A stretch of 64,000 nt of DNA from Rhizobium sp. WYCCWR10014 (GCF_001657485.1 NZ_LXFU01000051.1:483543-547542); one strand, 5' to 3'; counted from the first letter of the stretch, positions 1 through 8,860 are shown. Numbers and translations are program-made. The notes: generated by a model not told the origin, from the letters alone.

Positions 1-314
1 GAGGAGGGGCGAACGGACTTCGGAAGAAGAGCAAGCATCGCGTTGTTTGCCGATATCGCCGTTGCAAGCGTTGCATGATCGGCGTTGAACAGGCGCACGC
101 CTACAATGGCGGCCACTTCGAAGAAGGCTCCGATCGCGCAGCTAGGGTCGCCCTTTTCGATCCGCTGCAACAGCCCGCGCGAGATACCGGCGCGGTCTGC
201 CAGCTCCTGTGTGGTCAGTTTGCGCTCGATCCGAGCGCGCCTGATCAACTGGCTGAAAACGAGCAGGGCATCCCGGCTGTAATGTGAGTAAGCGCGTGAT
301 ATGAGCTTTGGCAT
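1..314 (-). CDS. XRE-family HTH regulator, HipB-like (3' end outside window)
   Basis: Reading leftward from the ATG at 312-314, the frame is open to the left edge (about 104 codons), so the C-terminus is missing. Residues about 23-80 form an XRE helix-turn-helix (QELADRAGISRGLLQRIE), followed by a hydrophobic region (FFEVAAIVGVRLF) and a 'LLPKSVR' tail. This layout is typical of rhizobial HipB-like antitoxin/repressors. In that family a hipA kinase gene usually follows; here it would lie left of the window, so a toxin-antitoxin role is inference. The upstream DNA (about 345-362) carries two GGCC-centred repeats that could be an operator. Confidence 0.72.
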   Translation of the reverse strand, partial: MPKLISRAYSHYSRDALLVFSQLIRRARIERKLTTQELADRAGISRGLLQRIEKGDPSCAIGAFFEVAAIVGVRLFNADHATLATAISANNAMLALLPKSVRPS

Positions 315-725
315 GATCACCTGTTGATCTATTAATACACCACTAACGGCCTTTACGGCCTATTTATAGATCATTATTTCCGAGGAGTATCCCGCGTTAT
401 TGCGCGCCGCTACCTTTCCTGCCAGCCGCTCACCGGTCAGAGGCAGCCGCCAAGCGTTGATTGTTTCCGTAGTGTCCCATCCCGAGGGGACGAAGCCGTG
501 GTTGTCATCGTGATGGGACGGATAGCGCGCCGGACTAAGATGGCGACCGATCGGAATTGGGGGAAGCGACTGTCGAACGATCGATCGAGCGGTCAAGCCA
601 GCAAGCAACCGATTATGGACGAGTTCGTCGCTTGGCAGAGGTGATCAATCTCGTGCCTGCAATCGTCAAGCTCATCTGGCCAAGGACGGGGAGCTCGTTC
701 CCATCAGAAAGAACGTCGCATGATC
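315..725. other. Intergenic, no supported gene
   Basis: About 410 bp between the XRE gene and the small gene at 726-938. A leftward 82-codon frame at 360-608 has no good ribosome site and no recognisable motif, so I do not call it. The only structure seen is the repeated ACGGCC around 345-362 just upstream of the XRE gene. Confidence 0.5.
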
Positions 726-938
726 TCAGTCAGCAGCATGCACCTGAACGCCGCGGCAGAGCAGTCCCCATGTCGGGCTTCGTTGGGCCTCCTCGGCGTG
801 AGCTTGCGTCATCGGATCGTCGCCGTCATCTGGCTCGGGGCCATCAGGCGGCGGGGCCTCACCAGGATCTCGCTCAGGTTCGGGATTGCCGATCGGCGGC
901 GCTGGCGGCGGAACGATAGGCTCGTTGGGTACGGACAT
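726..938 (-). CDS. Small Pro/Asp-rich hypothetical protein
   Basis: A 70-residue protein of unknown function. The start is well supported: the complement reads AAGGAGGAAACC immediately before ATG (936-938), a near-perfect ribosome site. The N-terminal two-thirds is proline- and acid-rich (IVPPPAPPIGNPEPERD...DDGDDP) and probably disordered; the C-terminus is ordinary. There is no signal peptide or membrane segment. It stands alone between two long non-coding stretches. I do not recognise a family. Confidence 0.6.
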   Translation of the reverse strand: MSVPNEPIVPPPAPPIGNPEPERDPGEAPPPDGPEPDDGDDPMTQAHAEEAQRSPTWGLLCRGVQVHAAD

Positions 939-1569
939 GGTTTCCTCCTTGCTAACCGGGAAACTCGCGTGCCCTTCCGTTTATTCAAGAGGTGGTGCCG
1001 TGAAGCGATGCTTTTCTCGAGCAGAGAACTGATCGCCGCCGACCGTCTCGGGCCACGACCGGCTCTTTTATAAGGATAGCAAAGGTACAAACATCCAAAA
1101 AGGCATGCGCTTGCGGAGGGACGAACAAGACGATCCGAGGATCTTGCAAGCAATGTGGTATCGGCGGCTCCATGCCTGGCTCTCCGATCGAGATATCAGT
1201 GTCGGCTTCGATGATGGTGAAACATGGCGAGGTAGAAACGCCGGAACTTGTCCGGCAGGGCAATCGGTCATCCTCGAAGTAAAGCGGTATTTCGATGTTG
1301 TCGGCGTTTCGGAATTTGGGGCGTTCGACTTCCTCGCGAACATGTCGGCGGCCTTGGTGGCTTCAGCATGGCGTTAATGGCTGGCCAGCGTTTCCCTGCC
1401 ACCAGGTGCCCATGCTGACGCTGGCGATGCTGAGGCGACTGAAACGCCTTTAGAACTATTCTCTTTTTCACTATGCGCCCCCGCGAAACGAGCTTCGGCA
1501 TACCAGCGACGATCACGGAACGGTTCTTGCACGGTTACTAATATGTTTACCGTGGGGAGACCTAACGTC
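939..1569. other. Unresolved stretch, no supported gene
   Basis: About 630 bp. Overlapping frames exist on both strands (for example 1105-1377 rightward and 985-1263 leftward), but none has a ribosome site or a recognisable motif and they contradict each other. It could hold a decayed gene. The right end should contain the promoter of the DUF982 gene. Confidence 0.4.
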
Positions 1570-1833
1570 ATGAAATGGCACAGATCCGGAGAGTTTACTC
1601 CCTTGATGCTCGTTGTGAGTGGGCCGGAAAAGTACAAACTTGTCGCAACTCTTTGGGAGGCCGCCAATATGCTGACGGCTTGCTGGCCCATCGACGATGG
1701 AGAAGAGTATCTCACAGCGATTAGGGCATGCCGGGATGCACTTCATGGGGACGTCTCGGCCGAGGACGCACGAGAAGCGCTGATCCGTGCCGCCGACGAA
1801 GCTGGCATTCCGGTGATCACCGTCGTTCACTGA
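1570..1833 (+). CDS. DUF982 domain protein
   Basis: An 87-residue protein matching the DUF982 pattern common in Rhizobiales, often in many copies on accessory replicons: an N-terminal strand region, 'TLWEAANMLTACWPI', 'YLTAIRACRDALHGDVSAEDAREAL' split around a conserved Cys, and a C-terminal 'AADEAGI'. The function of the family is unknown. I chose ATG 1570 over the in-frame ATG 1543 because GGGGAG lies 10 nt before it. The gene is single and not obviously in an operon. Confidence 0.8.
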   Translation: MKWHRSGEFTPLMLVVSGPEKYKLVATLWEAANMLTACWPIDDGEEYLTAIRACRDALHGDVSAEDAREALIRAADEAGIPVITVVH

Positions 1834-2111
1834 GCTTCGCTGCCGATTATGAAATGAGTTCACGGGCGCCTCCGTGACACAGCCCTCTCGTTCCGCTGCA
1901 TACGCGTAGGTCCATCCCGCTAAACATCACCTTCAGGCGGCGCGCGGACGCCAGTTCGTTTGGCCTCTTTTGGGCGACAAGTGCCAGCTTCCGTTAATTC
2001 ATCCACTTCACGTGCGTCTGCGACGGGTCGATGCCAAGGAAGGAGGGAACACCTTCCCCCAGCAACGGCATGTTCTGGCCGTCGAATTTACCGTGTCGCC
2101 GTCGACGACGG

Positions 2112-2366
2112 TCAAAGATACGCAGATGATCCTCCCAGCAATCGTTGGACGATATCTCCACGCTCGGCCGCCTCTAGCTTCCGCCTGAGTGCCTGTTCCT
2201 GCTCGTATGACTTGTGTGGGAAATGCTCGAAGCACCACCAGCGGGTCACCACAGCCGGAGAGGGACTGTTGCCCCAGCCACCCCACTCCTCACATCCCTT
2301 TTCTTCGCAATAGTGGACATGCATTTGCGGCGCTTCCGTCAGCGGCCGTCGGTCGGTGTCGCTCAT
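2112..2366 (-). CDS. Hypothetical protein with Trp/Cys-rich core
   Basis: 84 residues. AGGAGGAAAT sits directly before ATG 2364-2366, and the start overlaps the stop of the gene at 2363-2677 (ATGA), so the pair is translationally coupled. The core has clustered Cys and Trp (CEEKGCEEWGGWGN, RWWCFEHFP), suggesting metal binding or a compact fold, and ends in a charged helix (QEQALRRKLEAAERGD). No known family is recognised. Last gene of a three-gene leftward set resembling phage or plasmid accessory cassettes. Confidence 0.65.
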   Translation of the reverse strand: MSDTDRRPLTEAPQMHVHYCEEKGCEEWGGWGNSPSPAVVTRWWCFEHFPHKSYEQEQALRRKLEAAERGDIVQRLLGGSSAYL

Positions 2367-2677
2367 ATTTCCTCCTGGAGTTGCCAGCCCGCTTTCGGGA
2401 CCGGCCACCCCTTCTGGGCCGCGCGGAAATCAGCCTCAGCTTCGGCCTTCTTCTTGGCTTCCGTGATGCCTGTTGCCCAAACTGTGATGCGCATGCGGCC
2501 GGCTTTGAATACGAAGCGCCGTTCGGTCGTTTGCTTGCCTGCCGTGTATCCTGCGCGAAAGCATGCGCGGGCAACCGACAGGCTGATGCTCTCGCGGAAA
2601 GACTGCGGTTGCGACGACCACCAGTCTCTCAGAGCAGTCTCAAATGACACGAACTTTGGTGGGGGACGGTCAAGCAT
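2363..2677 (-). CDS. Hypothetical protein, accessory cassette
   Basis: 104 residues from ATG 2677 (AGGG 9 nt upstream); the same frame also opens 21 codons earlier at 2740, where no ribosome site is visible, so I prefer 2677. The sequence starts MLDRPPPKFVSFETAL and holds a short beta-rich part (ERRFVFKAGRMRITVWATG) followed by an Ala/Glu/Lys helix. No domain is recognised. It overlaps the downstream gene by four bases and follows the 66-residue gene by about 80 bp, so the three are probably co-transcribed. Confidence 0.6.
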   Translation of the reverse strand: MLDRPPPKFVSFETALRDWWSSQPQSFRESISLSVARACFRAGYTAGKQTTERRFVFKAGRMRITVWATGITEAKKKAEAEADFRAAQKGWPVPKAGWQLQEEI

Positions 2678-2757
2678 GGGCGTCAGCCCTGGTCTCGGGC
2701 TCGACGTGACAGACCTGCCACCGCAACCGCGTTCTCTCATGAATCGTTTTGGGCATA

Positions 2758-2958
2758 TCAGTCTCGATGGTAGCTCGGTCGCCAGCCGCGGGCCATGCCT
2801 CGGCTCATGGCGCCTTCGGTCAATGCCAACTGCCGGCGAAGGTGACGGATATCCTCCAGCAGGGTGTCTATAGCTGCGTGCGTATCGCCTCTGTGGTAGG
2901 CAATCACCTCTGCACGCTCATCGTCTTCCACGGCTTCGCCGATCGGCTGCTCTCGCAT
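2758..2958 (-). CDS. Small hypothetical protein, accessory cassette
   Basis: 66 residues. The complement shows CGGAG about 8 nt before ATG 2956-2958. It has an acidic N-terminus, a helical middle (AAIDTLLEDIRHLRRQLAL) and a basic end (GMARGWRPSYHRD). There are no catalytic motifs or membrane segments. First of the three-gene leftward set. Short helical proteins of this kind are frequent in rhizobial phage and prophage regions, but that origin is inference. Confidence 0.55.
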   Translation of the reverse strand: MREQPIGEAVEDDERAEVIAYHRGDTHAAIDTLLEDIRHLRRQLALTEGAMSRGMARGWRPSYHRD

Positions 2959-3165
2959 GTCCGTGCTCCGTACTTCGATTTCCAGAATGGCGGCCGCGCG
3001 CCGATGTTCTTATTATGTTCTGATCTCGATGTGAGTCAATAACCAATCTGGGTCAATTGCTTCTTTAGGCGCTGCTGATGTCTTCGCGCGATGGCAAAGC
3101 CGCCTCGGTGAAGCCGACGAGCCGATCCGCAGTCGGTTTTTATGAGATTGTGTAACGGCTGCCCG

Positions 3166-3471
3166 CTACAGTGCGCAATCGATACAAGGCTTAAGAACTC
3201 CCGTCAGAGCCAACACGATGCCGAGCAGAACGAACGACGTCGTCAGTACCCAAAAAGGCCAGTCGATCAGGAACTTCTGTCTCGGCGCCGCCCAGTCCTG
3301 ATCATGATCTGGGAACTCAGATCGATGGAGCTTCGGGCCGAAATCTTTGCTGAAATCGAAGCCGTTTCTGAGGTAAAAGATGAGCGACCTGATGTACCAA
3401 TACCAGCTGTAAGCACACATGCTTCCGACAAAGCAGAACGCGAACCACAACTGAATTCGATCTTCACTCAA
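3166..3471 (-). CDS. Small two-segment membrane protein
   Basis: 101 residues with two probable transmembrane helices: near the N-terminus (LWFAFCFVGSMCAYSWYWYI) and near the C-terminus (WPFWVLTTSFVLLGIVLAL), joined by a charged loop. It ends with a Cys pair (CIDC). The start appears to be TTG 3469-3471, directly after the TGA of the upstream RHH-like gene, with GGGGA 7-8 nt before it, so the two genes are coupled. Function unknown. Confidence 0.6.
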   Translation of the reverse strand: MSEDRIQLWFAFCFVGSMCAYSWYWYIRSLIFYLRNGFDFSKDFGPKLHRSEFPDHDQDWAAPRQKFLIDWPFWVLTTSFVLLGIVLALTGVLKPCIDCAL

Positions 3472-3762
3472 TCAAGCTTCCCCATCGGTCTCGCCATCTT
3501 CATCCAGTTCGTGCACCGGCAGATAGGTGTTCTTCTCCATCCACTCCCGGACGATAAACCTGATCATGTCGTTGCGCGTCTTGCCGAGCTCGCCCGCCAA
3601 GTCGCGCAGGGCGTCTTCGACATCATCCTCCATCGAGAGCCCGCCTGCATTACGCAGCCGCAGCGCGGCCCGACGAAGCATGATCTGAAGATCCGCTCGC
3701 GAAACATCTGCGATCCGATCGGCGGCGTCCTCGAGCAGTGTGGCGGTGTCGGGAGATGTCAT
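3472..3762 (-). CDS. RHH-like small protein
   Basis: 96 residues. The C-terminal half reads 'VEDALRDLAGELGKTR' then 'NDMIRFIVREWME', which matches the helix-turn-helix spacing of ribbon-helix-helix DNA-binding proteins (CopG/MetJ type), followed by an acidic tail (HELDEDGETDGEA). An N-terminal helix is added (LLEDAADRIADVSRADLQ). RHH proteins often autoregulate or act as antitoxins, but the partner here is a small membrane protein, not a recognised toxin. The ribosome site before ATG 3762 is weak (AGGT). Confidence 0.55.
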   Translation of the reverse strand: MTSPDTATLLEDAADRIADVSRADLQIMLRRAALRLRNAGGLSMEDDVEDALRDLAGELGKTRNDMIRFIVREWMEKNTYLPVHELDEDGETDGEA

Positions 3763-3913
3763 GGGTTTACCTGCGCGCGGTCATTAGGGATGGCGCAGCG
3801 GAATTGATGCCCCGCCGCGATTTGCCGGTCGATCGGACAGCCCATCCAGGCGCGCCGCAGGAGCCGAGGAGGGAGGCCGCCGGAAATTTGCTAATGAAGC
3901 GGGTCATCAGGTG

Positions 3914-4186
3914 CTACTCGTCAATCTCATTGCCATCATCGTCGTACTCCGCCCCGCGGTCAGAGTCCTCGACATAAGTCCGGCATCCCTCTGCAAAAGA
4001 CGATGAGTTGCCCGAGCAATCGTCCTCGCTTTGAATGCCGTTCTCCTCCGCCCATTCATAGCCGGCCCTGTGACCCTCGCAGTTGTCGACGCAGGAATTC
4101 CCGCCGAAGCTCTGCGCGAAGACCGGGGCTGCAAGGGTTGCCACCAGCAGAGCGCTCGCAAGCAACGTCGCCATCACGCTGCGCAC
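3914..4186 (-). CDS. Small secreted Cys-containing protein
   Basis: 90 residues from GTG 4184-4186, which has AGGAGG six bases upstream; the frame extends 14 codons further but without a ribosome site. Residues 1-25 are a clear Sec signal peptide (LLASALLVATLAAPVFA, cleavage before QS). The mature part has four Cys (SCVDNCEG, DDCSGN, EGCRTY), probably two disulfides, and a very acidic C-terminus. Its start shares one base with the stop of the lipoprotein gene (TAGTG), implying translational coupling. Function unknown. Confidence 0.7.
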   Translation of the reverse strand: MRSVMATLLASALLVATLAAPVFAQSFGGNSCVDNCEGHRAGYEWAEENGIQSEDDCSGNSSSFAEGCRTYVEDSDRGAEYDDDGNEIDE

Positions 4187-4617
4187 TACCAGCCTCCTGG
4201 ACGAGACATTGCGCTTCTGCCGCCGCACCTATTTCCCGCGGCATCGTACTGCCAATCATACTGGCAGTTGCCTGGATAGCGTCTCGTTGGAGTATATGCA
4301 CCGCCGCCGCAGTTGCCGTTAGCGCATACTGCCGCTGCCGTCCCGACCAATGCAAGCCCCACGAGAACCGCGGCGGCCTGCCTTTGCTGAGCGACCATCC
4401 GCTCACATTCCAACATGCTCATCCCGCGTCGGTTCACTTCCGCCACGAGCTGGAATTGAAACGCTGGATCCTGCGTTTCCAGCGCCGTCTTGCAAAGCGC
4501 GGCTTTGCTCACGGCCGACGGCTTGTTGTTGAATTCAACCGGCGTCGTTGTGCAGGTCGCCAAGGCGAACGACATCGCCACGACGCCGAAACGTCGAGCT
4601 AACAGATACATTTTCAC
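4186..4617 (-). CDS. Small lipoprotein
   Basis: About 143 residues from GTG 4615-4617 (AGGGG six bases upstream); ATG 4609-4611 two codons later is an alternative. The N-terminus has a lipoprotein signal (RRFGVVAMSFALATC, Cys as the lipidated residue), then a region with two Cys in the mature part, a hydrophobic stretch (AAAVLVGLALVGTAAAV) and a Cys/Gly/Tyr-rich tail. Likely anchored in the inner or outer membrane. It forms a tight two-gene unit with the secreted protein downstream; the pair may work together in the envelope. No family recognised. Confidence 0.65.
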   Translation of the reverse strand: MKMYLLARRFGVVAMSFALATCTTTPVEFNNKPSAVSKAALCKTALETQDPAFQFQLVAEVNRRGMSMLECERMVAQQRQAAAVLVGLALVGTAAAVCANGNCGGGAYTPTRRYPGNCQYDWQYDAAGNRCGGRSAMSRPGGW

Positions 4618-5053
4618 GGATAACCCCTCAGTTGCCCGCTGCCACCATCGCAGAATTCGGTTCCACGTCAAATTGCATGTTAATCTATCGTTAACGCAGC
4701 TTTAGGATGTACGGCGAAGGCTGCGTTGGCGTAGCGCCCATGTTGTCTTACTGTTTGCGCAATCGCACCGCCGCCCGACGATGCAAATCTGGAGATCCGC
4801 TCGCCGGACATGTACGATCGGCAGTCGGAAGGGCGCGATGCTGATCATGAACTGGTTCGATGATCCGCATTCGGAGGCGCGATCTTGATCTGCTTGGCTT
4901 TGGCGGTCCGGGCGCCGAGCCGGCCAAAGCGCGGGGCGAATATTTTCCGTCGGCACTGTCGATTTTCGCAACAGCCGATCGTCCTTGTCATGATGTGCTG
5001 GCACCGCGATCGTGGCTTCAGCACGTTCTCAGGCAACAGAAGGAGCTATTGCC
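4618..5053. other. Intergenic, no supported gene
   Basis: About 435 bp between the leftward lipoprotein gene and the rightward DUF899 gene, so it should contain two divergent promoters. Short frames on both strands lack ribosome sites and motifs. No hairpin terminator stands out. Confidence 0.5.
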
Positions 5054-5755
5054 ATGGATAATCAGCATCTGGTCCCCGCCGCCGTGCTCGCGGCCAAGAA
5101 CGGCGTCCGGTTTCCCAATGAGAGCGAGGAATATCGCATTGCCCGCGACGCGCTGCTGGCCGAAGAGATCGAATTGCGCCGGCATATCGAGCGCGTGGCG
5201 GTACAGCGCCGGGCGCTGCCGCCGGGCGGCGAGGTGACGAAAGACTACCGCTTCGAAGGCAGCGACGGGCCGATCTCCTTCAGCGAGCTCTTCGCCGACA
5301 AGGACACGCTGATCGTCTACAGCTACATGTTCGGCCCGCAACGCGAGCGCCCGTGCCCGATGTGCACCTCGCTGCTGTCGGCTTGGGACGGCGAGGTGCC
5401 CGACATTAAGCAGCGCGCAGCCTTGGCCGTCGTCGCCCGCTCGCCGATTGAAAAACTGCTCGCCTTCAAGAAGGAGCGTGGCTGGCATCATCTGCCGCTT
5501 TATTCCGACGCGACGGACGACTACAGCCGCGACTATCACGGAATCGGCGGGGATGGCAGCGATGACGCGGCCTTCAACGTCTTCACGCGCCGCGACGGCA
5601 CCATCCGCCATTTCTGGAGCCAGGAGATGGGCGGTGTGACGGCAGATCCCGGTGAGGATCCGCGCGGCGCGCCCGACCTGATGCCGCTCTGGACCATTAT
5701 CGATTCGACGCCCGAAGGCCGCCCGGCGGACTGGTATCCGAAGCTGTCTTATTAA
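5054..5755 (+). CDS. DUF899 family thioredoxin-like protein
   Basis: 233 residues, a usual length for DUF899 proteins, which have a thioredoxin-like fold and unknown substrate. Family signatures are present: 'YSYMFGP', 'PCPMCTSLLSAWDG' with a CxxC pair (CPMC), 'RGWHHLPLYSDATDDYSRDYHG', and a C-terminal Trp/Tyr tail. The start is ATG 5054 with AGGAG 8 nt upstream; the longer frame from 5012 has none. Cytoplasmic (no signal peptide). Its end faces the J-domain gene, with only 21 bp between the stops. Confidence 0.88.
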   Translation: MDNQHLVPAAVLAAKNGVRFPNESEEYRIARDALLAEEIELRRHIERVAVQRRALPPGGEVTKDYRFEGSDGPISFSELFADKDTLIVYSYMFGPQRERPCPMCTSLLSAWDGEVPDIKQRAALAVVARSPIEKLLAFKKERGWHHLPLYSDATDDYSRDYHGIGGDGSDDAAFNVFTRRDGTIRHFWSQEMGGVTADPGEDPRGAPDLMPLWTIIDSTPEGRPADWYPKLSY

Positions 5756-5776
5756 GATCAGCCGCGTCGTACGCCG

Positions 5777-6406
5777 TCAGCCGGTGGAGCGGTTTCTTGA
5801 GGGCTCGGCCCATTCGATGCTGGTAACCGCGTCATCCGGCAGCGGCGGCGGATCGATGTCGTAGACATAGCCGGAGAGCATGTCGGCGGCGCGTTCCGTC
5901 GCCTTGATCTTCGCCTGGGTTTCGGCGACCGCCTTGGAGATCGCTTCGATCCGGGCGCGGAACATGTGGGCAAGCACATCGCGGCCGGACTGTTTTTCGA
6001 GTCGTTCCAGATGCAGTCCGATTCGCGAGGCGTGGCGCTCGAGCTCGCTCTTACTGAAACGCGCCTTGCGCAGTTCCTCGGAAAGGCTGTCCTGCATGAC
6101 GGCGACGGGATCGAAACTTCCGGGTGCGCGTTCGTCGAGCACCGCGTCGGTGACGAGCTTCTCGATCATCACGAGCGCCTGCAACTCGGCCGCATCGGCG
6201 AATTCGACGTCATAGCCGGTATCGTCGTACACCTTTCGCCGGACCGGATCGAGAAGCAGCCCGTAGGCTTTCTGCAGATTGGCAAAGGCGTCCGAATCAC
6301 CGCCCGAATCGGGGTGGGTAACCTTCGCCAGGCGCCGATAGGCGGCCTTCAGCTGCGCCTCGTCCGCATCGCGTTCAACGCCGAGAATATCGTATGGATC
6401 CGTCAC
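5777..6406 (-). CDS. J-domain (DnaJ-like) protein
   Basis: 209 residues. The N-terminal 65 residues are a J domain (DPYDILGVERDADEAQLK, AYRRLAKVTHPDSGGD) with the HPD tripeptide needed to stimulate Hsp70 ATPase; the rest is a helical, charged region without the Gly/Phe or zinc-finger domains of true DnaJ, so it is a class III co-chaperone. GTG 6406 is preferred (GGGAG five bases upstream) over GTG 6430. It has its own promoter region and is not tied to the hut genes. Confidence 0.85.
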   Translation of the reverse strand: MTDPYDILGVERDADEAQLKAAYRRLAKVTHPDSGGDSDAFANLQKAYGLLLDPVRRKVYDDTGYDVEFADAAELQALVMIEKLVTDAVLDERAPGSFDPVAVMQDSLSEELRKARFSKSELERHASRIGLHLERLEKQSGRDVLAHMFRARIEAISKAVAETQAKIKATERAADMLSGYVYDIDPPPLPDDAVTSIEWAEPSRNRSTG

Positions 6407-6581
6407 GCCTGCTCCCTTGCTCCCCGCCACGTTGCGGGCAGTCTAGGTCTTCTTCTGCATCAGAAGGGCGAAGTTTAGACCGAAACGAGGAATGACGTCC
6501 ATGGCCCGAGATGGCGATGGTTTGTGCAAATGCTTCGGCAAACCTTCGATTGCTCAATGTTTTCAATTCGTTGTTCGAAGA

Positions 6582-7157
6582 TCAGCCTGTGATGATCGAA
6601 GCGAGATAACATCTGGCGTCGCCATCGATTTCCAGAATGGTTGCGGCGGCGTTCTCGATCAGCAGCGCATCGCCGGCCGCAAGCGCGCCAGTCTCGCCGT
6701 CCCGCCGGAATGACAATGCGCCGCGATGGCAGAAGAACAGGCATGTCGAGGGCGGCAGCGGCACGGTCTTGCCGCCATCGGCGTCGATCCGGATCAGCGT
6801 ATGGGCGAGCCCGTCACGGCGCGTCATGACGTTGAGATCGGTGATCGCTCCGTCTTCGAGCCTGGCGGCGACCGGGATATCCGCCGCGAAGGCCAGCGGA
6901 TCGCTTGCCGTTGTCAGCAGCACCGGCGTGCTGCCTGCCACATCGAGCACCATGCCGTTGCCATCGAGGATCGCCAGCGTCCGGTCGATGCCGGGAAAGA
7001 TGGAAAACGGGCCGTCCTCCGCGACCGTCGCCATGCTGATGCGCCAGTCGAAGTCGTTGATCGAACCGCCGGGTGGAAAGACGGCGATTTCCACCGTCTC
7101 TCCCTTTCCGTTTTTCCACGGCATGCGTTTGTGATCGCCGGCGCGCAGGATCCTCAC
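6582..7157 (-). CDS. hutD: HutD family protein
   Basis: 191 residues. The start is GTG 7155-7157, five bases after the hutU stop, with a GGGAA/GAGG ribosome site. The sequence matches HutD, a bicupin: 'RAGDHKRMPWKNGKGETVEI', 'FDWRISMATVAEDGPFS', 'PGIDRTLAILDGNGM' and a C-terminal cupin strand set. In Pseudomonas, HutD modulates hut expression, perhaps by limiting urocanate or formylglutamate levels; that role is carried over from the family. It is the last gene of the leftward hutIHGUD operon. A much longer leftward frame (to 7433) is only a read-through of the hutU antisense frame. Confidence 0.88.
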   Translation of the reverse strand: MRILRAGDHKRMPWKNGKGETVEIAVFPPGGSINDFDWRISMATVAEDGPFSIFPGIDRTLAILDGNGMVLDVAGSTPVLLTTASDPLAFAADIPVAARLEDGAITDLNVMTRRDGLAHTLIRIDADGGKTVPLPPSTCLFFCHRGALSFRRDGETGALAAGDALLIENAAATILEIDGDARCYLASIITG

Positions 7158-7162
7158 GGGCC

Positions 7163-8836
7163 TCAGTTCCCGAGAATGCCGGGCAGGCGCAGGCCCTTTT
7201 CCTTGGCGCAGTCGATGGCGATCTCGTAACCGGCATCGGCGTGGCGCATGACGCCGGTCGCCGGGTCGTTCCAGAGCACGCGCTCGAGGCGTCTTGCGGC
7301 ATCGTCCGTGCCATCGGCGCAGATGACCATGCCCGAATGCTGCGAGAAGCCCATGCCGACGCCGCCGCCGTGATGCAGCGACACCCAGGTCGCGCCCGAC
7401 GCCGTGTTGAGCAGTGCGTTGAGCAGCGGCCAATCGGAGACGGCATCAGATCCGTCCTTCATCGCTTCGGTCTCGCGGTTCGGCGAGGCAACGGAGCCGG
7501 AGTCCAGATGGTCGCGGCCGATGACGATCGGGGCGGAGAGTTCGCCTGTTCTCACCATCTCGTTGAAGGCGAGGCCGAGCTTGTGGCGGTCGCCGAGGCC
7601 TACCCAGCAGATGCGCGCCGGCAGGCCCTGGAAGGCGATGCGCTCCCTGGCCATATCGAGCCAATGATGCAGATGCTTGTTGTCAGGCAGCAGCTCCTTC
7701 ACCTTGGCATCGGTCTTGTAGATATCCTCCGGATCGCCGGAAAGGGCCGCCCAGCGGAACGGGCCGATGCCGCGGCAAAACAGCGGGCGGATATAGGCCG
7801 GCACGAAGCCCGGGAAGGCGAAGGCGTTTTCGAGGCCTTCGTCCTTGGCGACCTGGCGGATATTGTTGCCGTAATCGAGTGTCGGAATACCGGCGTTCCA
7901 GAAGGCGATCATCGCTTCGACATGCTCGCGCATCGAGGCGCGCGCTGCTTTTTCCACAGCCTTCGGATCGCTTTCGCGCTTTGCCTTCCATTCGCCCATC
8001 GTCCAGCCCTTCGGCAGATAGCCGTTGATCGGGTCGTGGGCCGAGGTCTGGTCGGTGACGATATCGGGGCGGATGCCCCGGCGGACCATCTCCGGCAGGA
8101 TTTCGGCGGCGTTGCCGAGCAGGCCGACGGATTTCGCCTCGCCGGCCTTGGTCCAGCGGTCGATCATCTCAAGCGCTTCATCGAGCGTCTCGGCCTTGGC
8201 GTCGACATAGCGGGTGCGCAGGCGGAAATCGATCGAGTCGGGATTGCATTCGACGGCAAGGCAGCAGGCGCCGGCCATGACGGCGGCGAGCGGCTGGGCG
8301 CCGCCCATGCCGCCGAGCCCGCCGGTCAGGATCCATTTGCCCTTGAGATTGCCGCCGTAATGCTGGCGTCCGGCCTCGACGAAGGTCTCGTAGGTGCCCT
8401 GCACGATGCCCTGCGTGCCGATATAGATCCACGAGCCGGCCGTCATCTGGCCGTACATGGCAAGGCCCTTCTTATCCAGCTCGTTGAAATGGTCCCAGGT
8501 CGCCCAATGCGGCACGAGGTTGGAATTGGCGATCAACACCCGCGGCGCATCCTTGTGGGTACGGAACACGCCGACCGGCTTGCCGGATTGCACAACCAGC
8601 GTTTCGTCTTCCGTCAGCGTCTTCAGCGTCGCGACGATGCGGTCGAAATCCTCCCAGGTGCGGGCGGCGCGGCCGATGCCGCCATAGACGACGAGCTCGT
8701 TCGGGTTTTCGGCGACATCCGGATCGAGATTGTTCATCAGCATGCGCAGCGGCGCTTCGGTCATCCAGCTCTTGGCATTGAGATCGTTGCCGCGGGGTGC
8801 GCGGATTTCGCGGATATTGTGGCGTGGATTGTTCAT
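7163..8836 (-). CDS. hutU: Urocanate hydratase (urocanase)
   Basis: 557 residues, the normal length. It converts urocanate to 4-imidazolone-5-propionate using tightly bound NAD+. Signatures: the NAD-binding segment 'YIGTQGIVQGTYET', 'LTGGLGGMGGAQPLA', the active-site region around 'FCRGIGPFRWAALSG', and the family motif 'RDHLDSGSVASPNRETEAM'. Cytoplasmic. It lies 24 bp after hutG and just before hutD in the leftward operon. Length and motifs are intact. Confidence 0.97.
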   Translation of the reverse strand: MNNPRHNIREIRAPRGNDLNAKSWMTEAPLRMLMNNLDPDVAENPNELVVYGGIGRAARTWEDFDRIVATLKTLTEDETLVVQSGKPVGVFRTHKDAPRVLIANSNLVPHWATWDHFNELDKKGLAMYGQMTAGSWIYIGTQGIVQGTYETFVEAGRQHYGGNLKGKWILTGGLGGMGGAQPLAAVMAGACCLAVECNPDSIDFRLRTRYVDAKAETLDEALEMIDRWTKAGEAKSVGLLGNAAEILPEMVRRGIRPDIVTDQTSAHDPINGYLPKGWTMGEWKAKRESDPKAVEKAARASMREHVEAMIAFWNAGIPTLDYGNNIRQVAKDEGLENAFAFPGFVPAYIRPLFCRGIGPFRWAALSGDPEDIYKTDAKVKELLPDNKHLHHWLDMARERIAFQGLPARICWVGLGDRHKLGLAFNEMVRTGELSAPIVIGRDHLDSGSVASPNRETEAMKDGSDAVSDWPLLNALLNTASGATWVSLHHGGGVGMGFSQHSGMVICADGTDDAARRLERVLWNDPATGVMRHADAGYEIAIDCAKEKGLRLPGILGN

Positions 8837-8860
8837 GGCGGTTCCCCTGTCGAGAGATCG

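Noticed and set aside
360..608. Leftward 82-codon gene
   Set aside because: No ribosome site, no motif, composition like random GC-rich DNA.
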